A stretch of 26,517 nt of DNA, from positions 1-26,517 of the forward strand of contig CAYMWP010000056.1 in assembly GCA_964393895.1 (NCBI GenBank), in the 5' to 3' direction. Each line of letters starts with the position of its first letter. Position 1 is the first letter of the stretch. The translations under genes and the position numbers were made by a program. Below the pieces are notes generated by a model. The model saw only the letters and a list, made by a program, of their open reading frames with translations, did not search any database and was not told the DNA's origin. Positions 16,893-24,797 of the stretch are shown here, piece after piece. Origin of the DNA: B4-G1 sp964393895. GTDB taxonomy: Bacteria > Chloroflexota > Anaerolineae > B4-G1.

Positions 16893-16984
16893 GTTCGTAG
16901 TCGGCCACGAAGCGCAGCGGAGTGGCGTCCGACGGCACTTCACTTCGTTCCGGACGGATGTCTGCATCCGCGCTTACTACGAAC
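16893..16984. repeat. 92-bp cloverleaf-like inverted-repeat element
   Basis: Perfect 9-bp terminal inverted repeats (GTTCGTAGT at 16893-16901, ACTACGAAC at 16976-16984) enclose three further hairpins: GCCAC/GTGGC (16904-16908 with 16922-16926), GTCCG/CGGAC (16927-16931 with 16951-16955) and CGGATG/CATCCG (16955-16960 with 16965-16970; one base shared with the previous arm). It lies in the 200-base gap between korA and korB. It lacks the T-loop and anticodon features of a tRNA. A dispersed palindromic element (REP or MITE-like) is most likely. Confidence 0.55.
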
Positions 16985-17032
16985 ATTTGCTATCATAAGG
17001 TGCGAAAAACAGGCTAAGGTGGAGGGATAACG

Positions 17033-17941
17033 ATGGTACTTCAGATGGAAGGTTACCGCCTGGACAAATCATTGGAGACACACGCGGAGGGCGAAGGACT
17101 GGTCGAAGAGATCCACGGACGTCATCCGATGGATGACCTGCTGCGCACTGAACGGCTGCCCCACATCTGGTGCCCCGGCTGCGGGCTAGGTACGGCTCTG
17201 ACCTGCTTTATCAGTGCGTTACGCAGGTCGGGATTGGATCCGGACAAGGTGGCCGTGATCTCTGGTATCGGCTGTACCGGACGGGTGGCGGGTTACGTGC
17301 GGCTGGATTCGTTCCACACCACGCACGGGCGAGCTATCCCCTTTGCCACCGGCCTCAAACTGGGCAATTCGGAACTGAAAGTGGTCGTCTTTTCCGGCGA
17401 CGGCGACCTGGTGACTATCGGCGGCAATCACTTTATCCACGCCGCCCGGCGCAACATGGATATGACCGTCATCTGCGTCAACAACTTTAACTATGGTATG
17501 ACGGGTGGGCAGGCCGGGGCGACGACCCCCATTGGCGGTATTACCACCACCTCGCCTTATGGAGGTTACGAGTATCCTTTCAACATCTCGGCGCTGGCGG
17601 CGGCCAGCGGGGCCGTCTACGTGGCGCGCTGGACGGTGCTCCACGCCCGTCGGCTGGAGCGGGCGATGACCGAGGCATTGCTCAAACCAGGTTTCAGTCT
17701 GGTGGAGGTGATCTCCCCTTGCCCTACCGGATTCGGGCGTCGTCACAAGCAACGCGAGGGGCTAGATACGATGCGCTACTATCACGAGCACGGCGTCATC
17801 CGCCACGGCGCCGACCCGCGCGAGACAGACATCGGACTGGGCGGGGTGATAATCGAGGGCAAGTTTGTGGATGTTGATAAACCGACTTTTTTGGAGCAGC
17901 GCGCTCGTCGGCTGGAGCAAGTGCTGGGCAAGCGAGAGTAG
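17033..17941 (+). CDS. korB: 2-oxoacid:ferredoxin oxidoreductase, beta subunit (TPP-binding)
   Basis: This 302-residue protein is the thiamine-diphosphate subunit. The Fe-S ligands appear as WCPGCG (47, 50), GIGCTGR (81) and SPCPTG (230). The TPP motif runs from GDGD near 122 to VNNFNYGMTGGQ near 149-160. The N-terminus is about 20-30 residues longer than the shortest family members. GGAGGG at 17021-17026 precedes ATG 17033. It is cut off from korA by a structured 200-base spacer, so a second promoter or a processing site between them is possible. Confidence 0.92.
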   Translation: MVLQMEGYRLDKSLETHAEGEGLVEEIHGRHPMDDLLRTERLPHIWCPGCGLGTALTCFISALRRSGLDPDKVAVISGIGCTGRVAGYVRLDSFHTTHGRAIPFATGLKLGNSELKVVVFSGDGDLVTIGGNHFIHAARRNMDMTVICVNNFNYGMTGGQAGATTPIGGITTTSPYGGYEYPFNISALAAASGAVYVARWTVLHARRLERAMTEALLKPGFSLVEVISPCPTGFGRRHKQREGLDTMRYYHEHGVIRHGADPRETDIGLGGVIIEGKFVDVDKPTFLEQRARRLEQVLGKRE

Positions 17942-17972
17942 GCGCGGTTTCCATACCGCGAGGAGGCAAAGG

Positions 17973-18566
17973 GTGGACAGACTGGAAGTACGACTTTCTG
18001 GATTCGGTGGGCAGGGCATCATTCGTAGCGGGGAGATCATCGGCAAGGCGGCCGTCCTCTACGATGGACGGTACGCTACCTTCACCCAGAGCTATGGCCC
18101 GGAATCGCGGGGCGGAGCCTGCGCGGCCCAGGTGGCCATCTCCGACGACCCACTGGAATTGAGTTACCCACACGTCATAGATCCCTCGGTCCTGATCATC
18201 ATGTCGCAGGGAGCCTACAACAAGTACGTGCCCGGTTTCCGTCGTGACGGTTTGCTCATCGTGGACGAGGACTTGGCAGAGCTGGACGAAGCGGCCGAAG
18301 GCGTGCAAGTGCTCAAGGTGCCAGCCACCCGTATGGCCGAGAAGCTGGGCCGCCGCATCGTGGCCAACGTGGTCATGCTGGGCTTTGTGGCCGCCACGAC
18401 CGACATCGCCTCGCCGGAAGCGATAAAGCAGGCGGTGCTCGATTCGGTGCCCAAGGGGACGGAGGAACTGAACACGCAGGCGTTCGACACCGGGTTTGAG
18501 TACGGACAAAAGAGAACGTCAAACGTGAGACCTCCTGACGTTTCACTCAAGGAAAGCGGTGTATGA
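17973..18566 (+). CDS. korC: 2-oxoacid:ferredoxin oxidoreductase, gamma subunit
   Basis: This 197-residue protein has the gamma-domain motif SGFGGQGI near residues 9-16, then SYGPESRGGACAAQV and the VDEDL region, as in KorC. GTG 17973 is chosen for AGGAGG at 17961-17966 and the family N-terminus. The last 15 or so residues are encoded by a repeat-like stretch with the ACGTTTCAC motif and form an inverted repeat (AACGTCA with TGACGTT), so the tail is probably not conserved. Its stop overlaps the next gene, an HdrA N-half, by 4 bases. Confidence 0.9.
   Translation: MDRLEVRLSGFGGQGIIRSGEIIGKAAVLYDGRYATFTQSYGPESRGGACAAQVAISDDPLELSYPHVIDPSVLIIMSQGAYNKYVPGFRRDGLLIVDEDLAELDEAAEGVQVLKVPATRMAEKLGRRIVANVVMLGFVAATTDIASPEAIKQAVLDSVPKGTEELNTQAFDTGFEYGQKRTSNVRPPDVSLKESGV
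18515..18547 (+). repeat. Inverted ACGTTTCAC-type repeat at the end of korC
   Basis: AACGTCA (18515-18521) can pair with TGACGTT (18536-18542). The sequence belongs to the same family of ACGTTTC-type repeats seen at 3505-3526 and 25281-25310, but here it is translated as the tail of KorC. Confidence 0.5.
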
Positions 18567-19855
18567 AAGACGTATTGGTCATCGGCGGCGGCATTGCCGG
18601 CATCCAGGCCTCTTTGGACCTGGCAGAGATGGGGGTGCGTGTCCATCTGGTGGAAAAGAGCCCCAGCATCGGCGGGCGCATGGCCCAATTGGACAAGACC
18701 TTTCCCACTAACGATTGTTCCACCTGCATCCTCTCGCCCAAGATGGTGGAATGCGCTCGCCATCCCAATATTACTATTTACACCCTGGCTGAGGTGCAGG
18801 CCGTGAGCGGCGAGGCGGGCGATTTCACCGCCCAAGTGTTCAAAAAGGCGCGCTACGTGGACGAGCACGAGTGTACCGCTTGCGGCGACTGTGCCCAGGT
18901 CTGCCCCATCATCAAGCGGGACGAGTTCCAGATGGGTCTCTCCACCCGCCGGGCGATCTACATCCCCTTCGCCCAGGCCGTCCCCCAGGCGTACATAAGA
19001 AACCGCGAGGATTGTCTGGGCGACTCACCCATCGCTTGCGGGCGCTGTATCGAGGCCTGCTCCAAGGGGTGTATTGACTTTGATATGCAGGACGAAGTGA
19101 TCGAGCTGTCGGTGGGCGCGGTTGTCCTGGCGGTCGGTATGGAGACCTTTGATCCGGTGGCGCTGACCGAGTATGGCTACACGCGCTACGAAAACGTCAT
19201 CACCGGGCTAGAGTTCGAGCGGCTGATCTGCGCCAGCGGCCCCTCCGGCGGGCGTCTCATCCGCCTCACCGACCGGGAGGAGCCAAAGGTGATCGGCTTT
19301 ATCCAGTGCGTCGGCTCGCGCAACCTCAAGTACCAGCGCTTTTGCTCCTCGGTCTGCTGCATGCACGCTACCAAAGAGGCCATCCTGGCCCGCGAGCACA
19401 TCCCCGACGTCCAGTCGCACATCTTTTACACCGACCTGCGCGCATCCGGCAAGGGCTTCCGCGAGTACGTGGCCCGCGCGGAGCGGGAGTACGGCGTGGA
19501 ATACGTCCGCAGCCGCGTGGCCCAGATTGAGGAGGACGATGACGGGCGATTGATATTTCACTACGAGGACGCAGAGACCTCCCGCCCGCAGCAGATGAAG
19601 GTAGATCTGGCAGTGCTGGCCACCAGCCTCGTCCCCGGCCCTGGCGTAGCTACTTTATCTCAGGTTCTCGATCTGGAGCTGGACGAATACGGCTTCTTCC
19701 GCACCAATCCCTTCTCGCCGACCGACACGACGCGGGAGGGAGTGTTCACCTGTGGTTGCTGCCGCGGCCCGGCCGATATTCCGCAATCGGTGGCCCAGGC
19801 CAGCGGCGCGGCGGCGCGGGCGGCGCAGTACGTGATGGAGATGGAGGCGATCTAG
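18563..19855 (+). CDS. HdrA N-half (QmoA-like) FAD/Fe-S protein, copy 1
   Basis: This 430-residue protein equals the first half of the large HdrA fusions: FAD motif GGGIAGIQ near residue 8, FPTNDCSTCILSPK, an inserted ferredoxin with CTACGDCAQVCP near 106 and a second motif CGRCIEAC near 165, then IQCVGSRN and the VCCMHATKEA signature. It lacks the HdrA N-terminal Fe-S domain and the C-terminal ferredoxin. Size and layout are like QmoA. A gene for the missing half lies at 22935-24650. The start overlaps the korC stop (ATGA), so it is probably co-translated with Kor. The partner and reaction are inferred. Confidence 0.88.
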   Translation: MKDVLVIGGGIAGIQASLDLAEMGVRVHLVEKSPSIGGRMAQLDKTFPTNDCSTCILSPKMVECARHPNITIYTLAEVQAVSGEAGDFTAQVFKKARYVDEHECTACGDCAQVCPIIKRDEFQMGLSTRRAIYIPFAQAVPQAYIRNREDCLGDSPIACGRCIEACSKGCIDFDMQDEVIELSVGAVVLAVGMETFDPVALTEYGYTRYENVITGLEFERLICASGPSGGRLIRLTDREEPKVIGFIQCVGSRNLKYQRFCSSVCCMHATKEAILAREHIPDVQSHIFYTDLRASGKGFREYVARAEREYGVEYVRSRVAQIEEDDDGRLIFHYEDAETSRPQQMKVDLAVLATSLVPGPGVATLSQVLDLELDEYGFFRTNPFSPTDTTREGVFTCGCCRGPADIPQSVAQASGAAARAAQYVMEMEAI

Positions 19856-19940
19856 CCAGGGCCTCGGTCGAGTGAGCAATTCAAGCCCGGGCGACGACGC
19901 AGAGTGGCCTCGAGGATATTTCCAAGGAAGGTGGGAAAAA

Positions 19941-20393
19941 ATGATCATTGTTCCGCCATTGGAGTTGGTTGGACGCTTGATCCTGGCCGTGTTTCTAGGT
20001 TTCCTGATTGGACTGGAGAGAGAACTGGCAGGGCAGCCAGCGGGAGAGCGCACCCATGCGCTGGCTTCGCTGGGAGCAGCGACGTTCGCCCTGATCTCGA
20101 TCATGGCGTTCCCCGGTTCTGACTCGGCCCGAGTGGCCGCAGGAGTGGTGACAGGTCTGGGATTCCTGGGGGCGGGGATGATTATGAAGGAGCAGGGTAG
20201 AGAAGTTCATGGGTTAACGACTGCGGCAGGGATCTGGGCAGTCGGGGGTATTGGACTGGCCATAGGGTCGGGATTGTACTTGCTGGGAGTGACTTCGGCC
20301 TTGCTGGTCGGGTTACTATTGACACTGGAGCGATTGCTCAAGATAGACGAGCGATTGGCTCAGCGGAGAGAAGAAGCAAAAGACAACAGATGA
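19941..20393 (+). CDS. mgtC: MgtC/SapB-family membrane protein
   Basis: This 150-residue protein has the MgtC N-terminal domain pattern: FLGFLIGLERELAGQPAGERTHALASLGAA, then GVVTGLGFLGAG and GLTTAAGIWAVGGIGLA, with about four membrane segments (near 8-22, 40-58, 66-85, 95-130). MgtC proteins are linked to magnesium stress and virulence in pathogens, but their transport role is disputed. There is no C-terminal ACT-like domain. AAGGAAGG at 19923-19930 lies ahead of ATG 19941. It separates the two HdrA N-half paralogues, with no obvious link to their function. Confidence 0.85.
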   Translation: MIIVPPLELVGRLILAVFLGFLIGLERELAGQPAGERTHALASLGAATFALISIMAFPGSDSARVAAGVVTGLGFLGAGMIMKEQGREVHGLTTAAGIWAVGGIGLAIGSGLYLLGVTSALLVGLLLTLERLLKIDERLAQRREEAKDNR

Positions 20394-20503
20394 GTTCGCG
20401 GAAACAACCTGTCGAACACATCCTTTCACCTTTTCACCTGGAAGCATCAGGCCATAGATAGGCGAGGTTTACGTATCCTGCAGTGATAGTACGGGAGGTG
20501 ACA

Positions 20504-21823
20504 GTGGACGAGCAATTGCGCGACCTTTCAGCAGATGGCTTGATGTCACGCGCCGCCCTCGTCATCGGAGGCGGCATCGCCGGCATCCAGGCCGCGCTCG
20601 ACCTGGCCGATATGGGCGTCCAGGTCCACCTGGTGGAGCGCTTGCCCTCGATCGGCGGACGTATGGCGCAGTTGGACAAGACCTTTCCCACCAACGACTG
20701 CTCCACCTGTATCCTCTCCCCCAAGATGAACGACTGCGCCCGCCATCCCAACATCACGCTGCATACCTACACCGAGGTCACGGCGCTCGAAGGCGCGTCC
20801 GGAGATTTCACCGCCACGCTCATCAAGCATCCCCGCTACGTGGACGCGACCAAATGCACGGGATGCGGCGAGTGCGTCCAGAAATGCCCCGCCAAAGTAC
20901 CCGATACGTTCGACATGGAATTGCGCGAGCGGAAAGCCATCTACCTCTACTTCCCCCAGGCCGTTCCTCAGGTGATGACGATTGACCCCGACCACTGCAT
21001 CTACCTGGAGCGGGGCAAGTGCGGCGCGTGCGCCAAGGTCTGCCAGGCGGAGGCGATTGACTTTGAGCAGACAGCACAAGAGATCACGCTCGACGTGGGC
21101 GCGGTCGTCGCCGCCACCGGCTACGAGTTCTTTGACCCTCGCGGGCTGACCCAGTTCGGCTACGAGCAGTGCGCCAACGTCATCACGGCGCTGGAATACG
21201 AGCGGCTCATCAGCGCCTCCGGCCCGACGGAGGGCCATCTGCTGCGTCCCTCCGACGGAGAGCCGGCCAAGCGCATCGGCTTTATCCAATGCGTCGGCTC
21301 ACGGGACGTGCGGCGCCAGCGTTACTGCTCCTCGGTTTGCTGTATGCACTCTAGCAAACAGGCGGTGTTGGCCGCCGAGCACGAACCGGACGTCGAGTCC
21401 TACATCTTTTACACCGACTTTCGCGCCTCCGGCAAGGGCTTTCGCGAGTACGTAGCCCGCGCGGAGCGGGAGTACGGCGTGCATTACGTCCGCAGCCGGG
21501 TGGCGCGCATCACCGAGGGCGAGGACGAGAACCCGGTCATCCACTACGAGGACGTGGAGACCTCCCGCCCGGCCCGCATGGCGGTGGATCTGGCTGTGCT
21601 GGCGACCAGCCTGATTCCCCGGCCAGATGCGGCCGAGTTGGCGCAGGTGTTGGGCATAGAGTTGGATTCCTATGGCTTTGTGAAGACGGATCCGATGTCA
21701 CCGGTGGACACGACCCGGTCTGGCGTCTTTGCCGCCGGGTGCTGCCGGGGGCCGTCTGATATTCCAGAGTCGGTGATGCAGGCCAGCGCGGCGGCGGCGC
21801 GGGCAGTGATCAGATGTCAGTAG
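20504..21823 (+). CDS. HdrA N-half (QmoA-like) FAD/Fe-S protein, copy 2
   Basis: This 439-residue paralogue of the protein at 18563-19855 has the same layout: FAD motif near residue 21, FPTNDCSTCILSPK, CTGCGECVQKCP near 118, a second motif CGACAKVC near 168, and the SVCCMHSSK region. DNA near 21415-21510 is nearly the same as 19430-19520, so the two arose by duplication or exchange sequence. GTG 20504 is chosen for GGGAGG at 20493-20498; an in-frame GTG at 20483 and an ATG at 20543 are alternatives. The stop codon (TAG, 21821-21823) lies in a 7-bp repeat array, and the C-terminus is a few residues shorter than the paralogue's. Confidence 0.87.
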   Translation: MDEQLRDLSADGLMSRAALVIGGGIAGIQAALDLADMGVQVHLVERLPSIGGRMAQLDKTFPTNDCSTCILSPKMNDCARHPNITLHTYTEVTALEGASGDFTATLIKHPRYVDATKCTGCGECVQKCPAKVPDTFDMELRERKAIYLYFPQAVPQVMTIDPDHCIYLERGKCGACAKVCQAEAIDFEQTAQEITLDVGAVVAATGYEFFDPRGLTQFGYEQCANVITALEYERLISASGPTEGHLLRPSDGEPAKRIGFIQCVGSRDVRRQRYCSSVCCMHSSKQAVLAAEHEPDVESYIFYTDFRASGKGFREYVARAEREYGVHYVRSRVARITEGEDENPVIHYEDVETSRPARMAVDLAVLATSLIPRPDAAELAQVLGIELDSYGFVKTDPMSPVDTTRSGVFAAGCCRGPSDIPESVMQASAAAARAVIRCQ

Positions 21824-21878
21824 TCAGTAGTTAGTAGTCAGTAGTCAGTAGTCAGTAGTTAGTAGTCAGTAGTCAGAT
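21816..21878 (+). repeat. Heptamer tandem repeat array (GTCAGTA), left
   Basis: Eight copies of a 7-bp unit, six GTCAGTA and two GTTAGTA (third and seventh), are followed by a degenerate copy GTCAGAT. The array supplies the stop codon of the preceding HdrA N-half. The same unit occurs in inverted orientation at 22867-22905. Confidence 0.9.
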
Positions 21879-21890
21879 GTGAGTAGCCAG

Positions 21891-22541
21891 ATGCGTTTGT
21901 GTTCCTACGTAGTCAAGAATGACAAAGGGCTTGCTCCCAATCCCTTTTGGGGCTATTGCACCCTTGCCGCCTGTACTCCCAACCACATAGGCATCAAAGT
22001 TCAGGAGGGAGATTGGTTCATTGGCACGACGCCCGCTGCCAGAGGTAGCAAACTTGTTTATGCGATGCGAGTTTCTGAGGTGCTGCCTTTTGAGCATTAT
22101 TACGACGACCCAAGATTTGAGAAGAAAAAGCCTGTTGTGAAAGGCTCGTGGCGTCAGCGTTGTGGTGATAATATGTACCACAAAGACGAAACAGGAGAAT
22201 GGAAACAGCATCGTTCCCTATATCACCGCGATCCCAAAATAGTGAAGCAAGACTTGAAGCACCCATACGTCTTTATAGCAGAGCATTTCTACTATTTTGG
22301 CGATAAAGCACCGGAAATCCCACCCAAGCACAAAGAGTTGGTTTGGAGAAGACAGGGGTGCAAGTGCAATCACGATTCTAAAGCCGTAGAAGGGTTTCTG
22401 AGTTGGCTTCAGACTAACTTCAAACTCGGCGTTCACGGCAAACCCTACGACAATGACGAGGCAGGAAACTGCGGTTTTGCAAGCTCGGCGCGACTCAATG
22501 CTGTTAGCAGGAGTGAAAGATGCACAAGTTTCGTGAGCTGA
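21891..22541 (+). CDS. Nmad2-like protein (nucleotide modification associated domain 2)
   Basis: This 216-residue protein resembles the Nmad2 family: it starts MRLCSYVV, then APNPFWGYCTLAACTP, GDWFIGTTPAARGSKLVYAMRVSEVL, YYDDPRF, GDNMYHKDETGEW and HFYYFGDKAPEIP. Such proteins were defined by comparative genomics near DNA-base modification genes in phages and bacteria; their activity is not known to me. No other modification gene is seen here. ATG 21891 follows the 7-bp repeat array; the ribosome-binding site is weak. The gene is clearly lower in GC than the neighbouring Hdr genes, pointing to transfer. Its end overlaps the next start by 22 bases. Confidence 0.7.
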   Translation: MRLCSYVVKNDKGLAPNPFWGYCTLAACTPNHIGIKVQEGDWFIGTTPAARGSKLVYAMRVSEVLPFEHYYDDPRFEKKKPVVKGSWRQRCGDNMYHKDETGEWKQHRSLYHRDPKIVKQDLKHPYVFIAEHFYYFGDKAPEIPPKHKELVWRRQGCKCNHDSKAVEGFLSWLQTNFKLGVHGKPYDNDEAGNCGFASSARLNAVSRSERCTSFVS

Positions 22542-22870
22542 AGGTCTGGCAACGAGCAATGGATTTCGTGACCGAAATCTACAGAGTCAGTGCCAGATTC
22601 CCCTCCTCCGAGAGGCTTGGACTGACGAGCCAGATCCGACGTGCTGCGACCAGTATTCCACTCAACATTGCTGAAGGGGCAGGCGCAGGCTCCAATGCTG
22701 AGTTTCGCCGATTCCTGAGCTACGCCTTACGTTCGACCTACGAAGTGATGACAGCCCTGGAAATCGCCCAGCGGCTGGGATACTGTTCTCCTGAGAAGAC
22801 ACGGGAACTGCTTGGGAAGGCCGATGAGATCGCAGCGATGACTGTTGGACTCTCGCGAAGCCTCATCTGA
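22520..22870 (+). CDS. Four-helix-bundle protein of the IVP/S23 family
   Basis: This 116-residue protein matches the 23S rRNA-intervening-sequence (S23/IVP) four-helix-bundle family: HKFRELKVWQRAMDFV at the N-terminus, LTSQIRRAATSIPLNIAEG in the middle and an RRFLSYALRSTYE helix. Related proteins are the Avd accessory factors of diversity-generating retroelements, but no reverse transcriptase is here. The exact role of lone copies is unknown. It starts inside the previous gene, and its stop codon lies at the edge of the right-hand repeat array. Confidence 0.85.
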   Translation: MHKFRELKVWQRAMDFVTEIYRVSARFPSSERLGLTSQIRRAATSIPLNIAEGAGAGSNAEFRRFLSYALRSTYEVMTALEIAQRLGYCSPEKTRELLGKADEIAAMTVGLSRSLI

Positions 22871-22905
22871 CTACTGACTTCTGACTACTGACTTCTGACT
22901 ACTGG
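22867..22905 (-). repeat. Heptamer repeat array, right, inverted
   Basis: Read on the minus strand this is GTCAGAA and GTCAGTA alternating, about five units. It is the inverse of the array at 21816-21878, so the two arrays bracket the two-gene insert. The stop codon of the IVP-like gene (22868-22870) falls in it. Confidence 0.85.
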
Positions 22906-22934
22906 ATACCGGCTTACTGATTGGAGGACAAGAG

Positions 22935-24650
22935 TTGGCAGGGACATCGCCACAAGCACAAGGAAAAGAAATTCGGATCGGCGTCTTTGTCTGCCACTGC
23001 GGCAGCAACATTGCCGGCCACCTGGACGTGGGCGCGGTGGCCGAGTACGCGCGGACGCTGCCGGACGTCGTCTTTGTCCAGGAGAATATGTACACCTGCT
23101 CCGACGCCGGGCTGACCGAGATCAAAACCGCCATCGCGAACGAGGGTCTGGACCGGGTGGTGGTCGCCGCCTGCACGCCCCGCACCCACGAGCCGCTGTT
23201 CCGCGAGACCTGCCGGGAAGCGGGGTTGAACCCCTACCTGTTCGAGTTCGTCAACATCCGCGACCAGTGCTCCTGGGTGCACATGCGCGAGCCGGAACTG
23301 GCTACGGAGAAGGCCAAAGACCTGGTGCGCATGGGCGTATCCAAAGCCCGCCTGCTGGAACCGTTGGAGGAACAGGAGGTCCCGGTCGAGCCTTCAGCCC
23401 TCATCATCGGTGGAGGCATGATCGGTATGATCGCCGCACTCAACCTGGCGAACCGGGGCTTTGAGGTCAAGCTGGTGGAGCAGGAGCCAGAGCTGGGCGG
23501 CCTGCTCCTGCAACTGGATAAATTGTACCCCACCCAGGAAGACGCGCTGCCGCAGGTAGCGACCCGCGTCGCCGAGGTGCAGAACCATTCGCGCATCGAA
23601 GTCTTTACCTCGGCAGCGCTGCACGAAGTAAAAGGGTTCGTCGGCAACTATGAGGTGATCGTCCGCGATCGAGAGGGACGGCAGTCCAGTTTCAAGATCG
23701 GGGCCATCATCGTCGCCACCGGCGCGCAGGTGTTCGAGCCGGAGGGAATGTACGGCTACGACGGAAAGCGGGTCATCACCCAGTTCGAGTTGGAGGAACG
23801 GTTGAAAGAGGAAGAGGTGAACGCCGACCGGGTGGTGATGATCCAGTGTGTGGGAGCACGCATACCAGAGCGGCCCTACTGCTCCCGCATCTGTTGCACC
23901 ACGGCGATCAAGAACGGGCTGGAGATCAAAGCCCGCCGTCCCGACGCCGAGGTCTACATCCTTTACCGAGACACCGAGACTCAAGGGACGCGCTACGAGG
24001 CGTACTACACCCGCGCCCGCGAGGCGGGCATCCAGTTCATCCGCTACAGCTTGCGCCACCCACCAGAGGTTTCCGCAGAGCGGGTGTTGGTCTACGACGA
24101 GTTGCTGGGAGCCAGGCTGTCCATCCCCTACGACCTGGTAGTGCTCTCCACGCCGCTGGTGGCCCGCGATGGGGCGCACCAATTGGCCCAGATGCTCAAG
24201 GTGCCGGTGGACGAGCATGGCTTTTTCCTGGAGGCGCACGTCAAGCTGCGGCCGCTCGATTTCGCCACTGACGGTGTCTACGTGGCCGGGGCGGCCCGCT
24301 GGCCCGCTCACCTGGAAGAGACGATCACTCAGGCTTATGGCGCGGCGGCGCGGGCGGCGACGATCCTCTCCAAGGACGAGGTTGTGTCATCGGGCGTCGT
24401 GGCGCAGGTGAACGAGGCCCTATGCCGAGGGTGTGGCCGCTGCGTGGAGATCTGCGAGTTCGGTGCGCCGTCGCTGGTGGAGATGGCGCCGGGGGTAGAG
24501 ATAGCCCGCGTCAACCCGGTGATGTGCAAAGGGTGCGGGGCCTGCGCCTCGGTCTGTCCGACGGGAGCGATGCAGGCGTGCCACTTTACCGACGAGCAGG
24601 TCACGGCGATGGTGCGAGCTGCTCTGGTGGTGGAGGAGAATGTACTATGA
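22935..24650 (+). CDS. hdrA: HdrA C-half (HdrA N-domain, FAD, C-terminal ferredoxin)
   Basis: This 571-residue protein equals the second half of the large HdrA fusions. It has the HdrA N-terminal Fe-S domain (FVCHCGSNIAGH, Cys 20 and 22; Cys 55 in YTCSDAG; Cys 80 in AACTPRTHEP; Cys 112 in RDQCSWVH), an FAD motif IIGGGMIGM near 157, the YCSRICCTTAIKNGLEIK signature, and a C-terminal ferredoxin with CRGCGRCVEIC near 497 and CKGCGACASVCP near 531. It has no inserted ferredoxin. The TTG start at 22935 is chosen for GGAGGA at 22923-22928 and because the family N-terminus begins a few residues later. It probably pairs with one or both HdrA N-halves and with the MvhD that follows. Confidence 0.9.
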   Translation: MAGTSPQAQGKEIRIGVFVCHCGSNIAGHLDVGAVAEYARTLPDVVFVQENMYTCSDAGLTEIKTAIANEGLDRVVVAACTPRTHEPLFRETCREAGLNPYLFEFVNIRDQCSWVHMREPELATEKAKDLVRMGVSKARLLEPLEEQEVPVEPSALIIGGGMIGMIAALNLANRGFEVKLVEQEPELGGLLLQLDKLYPTQEDALPQVATRVAEVQNHSRIEVFTSAALHEVKGFVGNYEVIVRDREGRQSSFKIGAIIVATGAQVFEPEGMYGYDGKRVITQFELEERLKEEEVNADRVVMIQCVGARIPERPYCSRICCTTAIKNGLEIKARRPDAEVYILYRDTETQGTRYEAYYTRAREAGIQFIRYSLRHPPEVSAERVLVYDELLGARLSIPYDLVVLSTPLVARDGAHQLAQMLKVPVDEHGFFLEAHVKLRPLDFATDGVYVAGAARWPAHLEETITQAYGAAARAATILSKDEVVSSGVVAQVNEALCRGCGRCVEICEFGAPSLVEMAPGVEIARVNPVMCKGCGACASVCPTGAMQACHFTDEQVTAMVRAALVVEENVL

Positions 24651-24678
24651 TACGTAGGGACAGAGAGAAGAGGGAAGA

Positions 24679-24740
24679 ACAAGAGAACGAGGAGACAAGG
24701 ATGCAGGGAAAAAAGCGGAAAAGCACTTCTCGTTTCTTGT
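24679..24740 (+). other. Intergenic hairpin before the third mvhD
   Basis: ACAAGA and AACGAG (24679-24691, one bulged G), extended by three further pairs, can pair with CTCGTT and TCTTGT (24729-24740), making a stem of about 15 bp and a 31-base loop. It lies in a 147-base gap that is purine-rich on the left and pyrimidine-rich on the right. No gene or T run is seen, so a terminator is unlikely; mRNA processing or repeat origin is possible. Confidence 0.35.
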
Positions 24741-24797
24741 CCACTTATTTGCTTGTCCGTTCATCCAACAGAGAACTAGAGGGCGTCGAGACCGCCT

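Noticed and set aside
16893..16984. tRNA, including tRNA-Sec, from the cloverleaf-like fold
   Set aside because: No T-loop GTTCRA consensus in the right place, no recognisable anticodon arm and no CCA end; stem lengths do not fit.
21816..21878. CRISPR array
   Set aside because: The unit is 7 bp with no spacers.
22520..22870. Diversity-generating retroelement based on an Avd-like four-helix-bundle protein
   Set aside because: No reverse transcriptase, template repeat or variable repeat pair was seen nearby.
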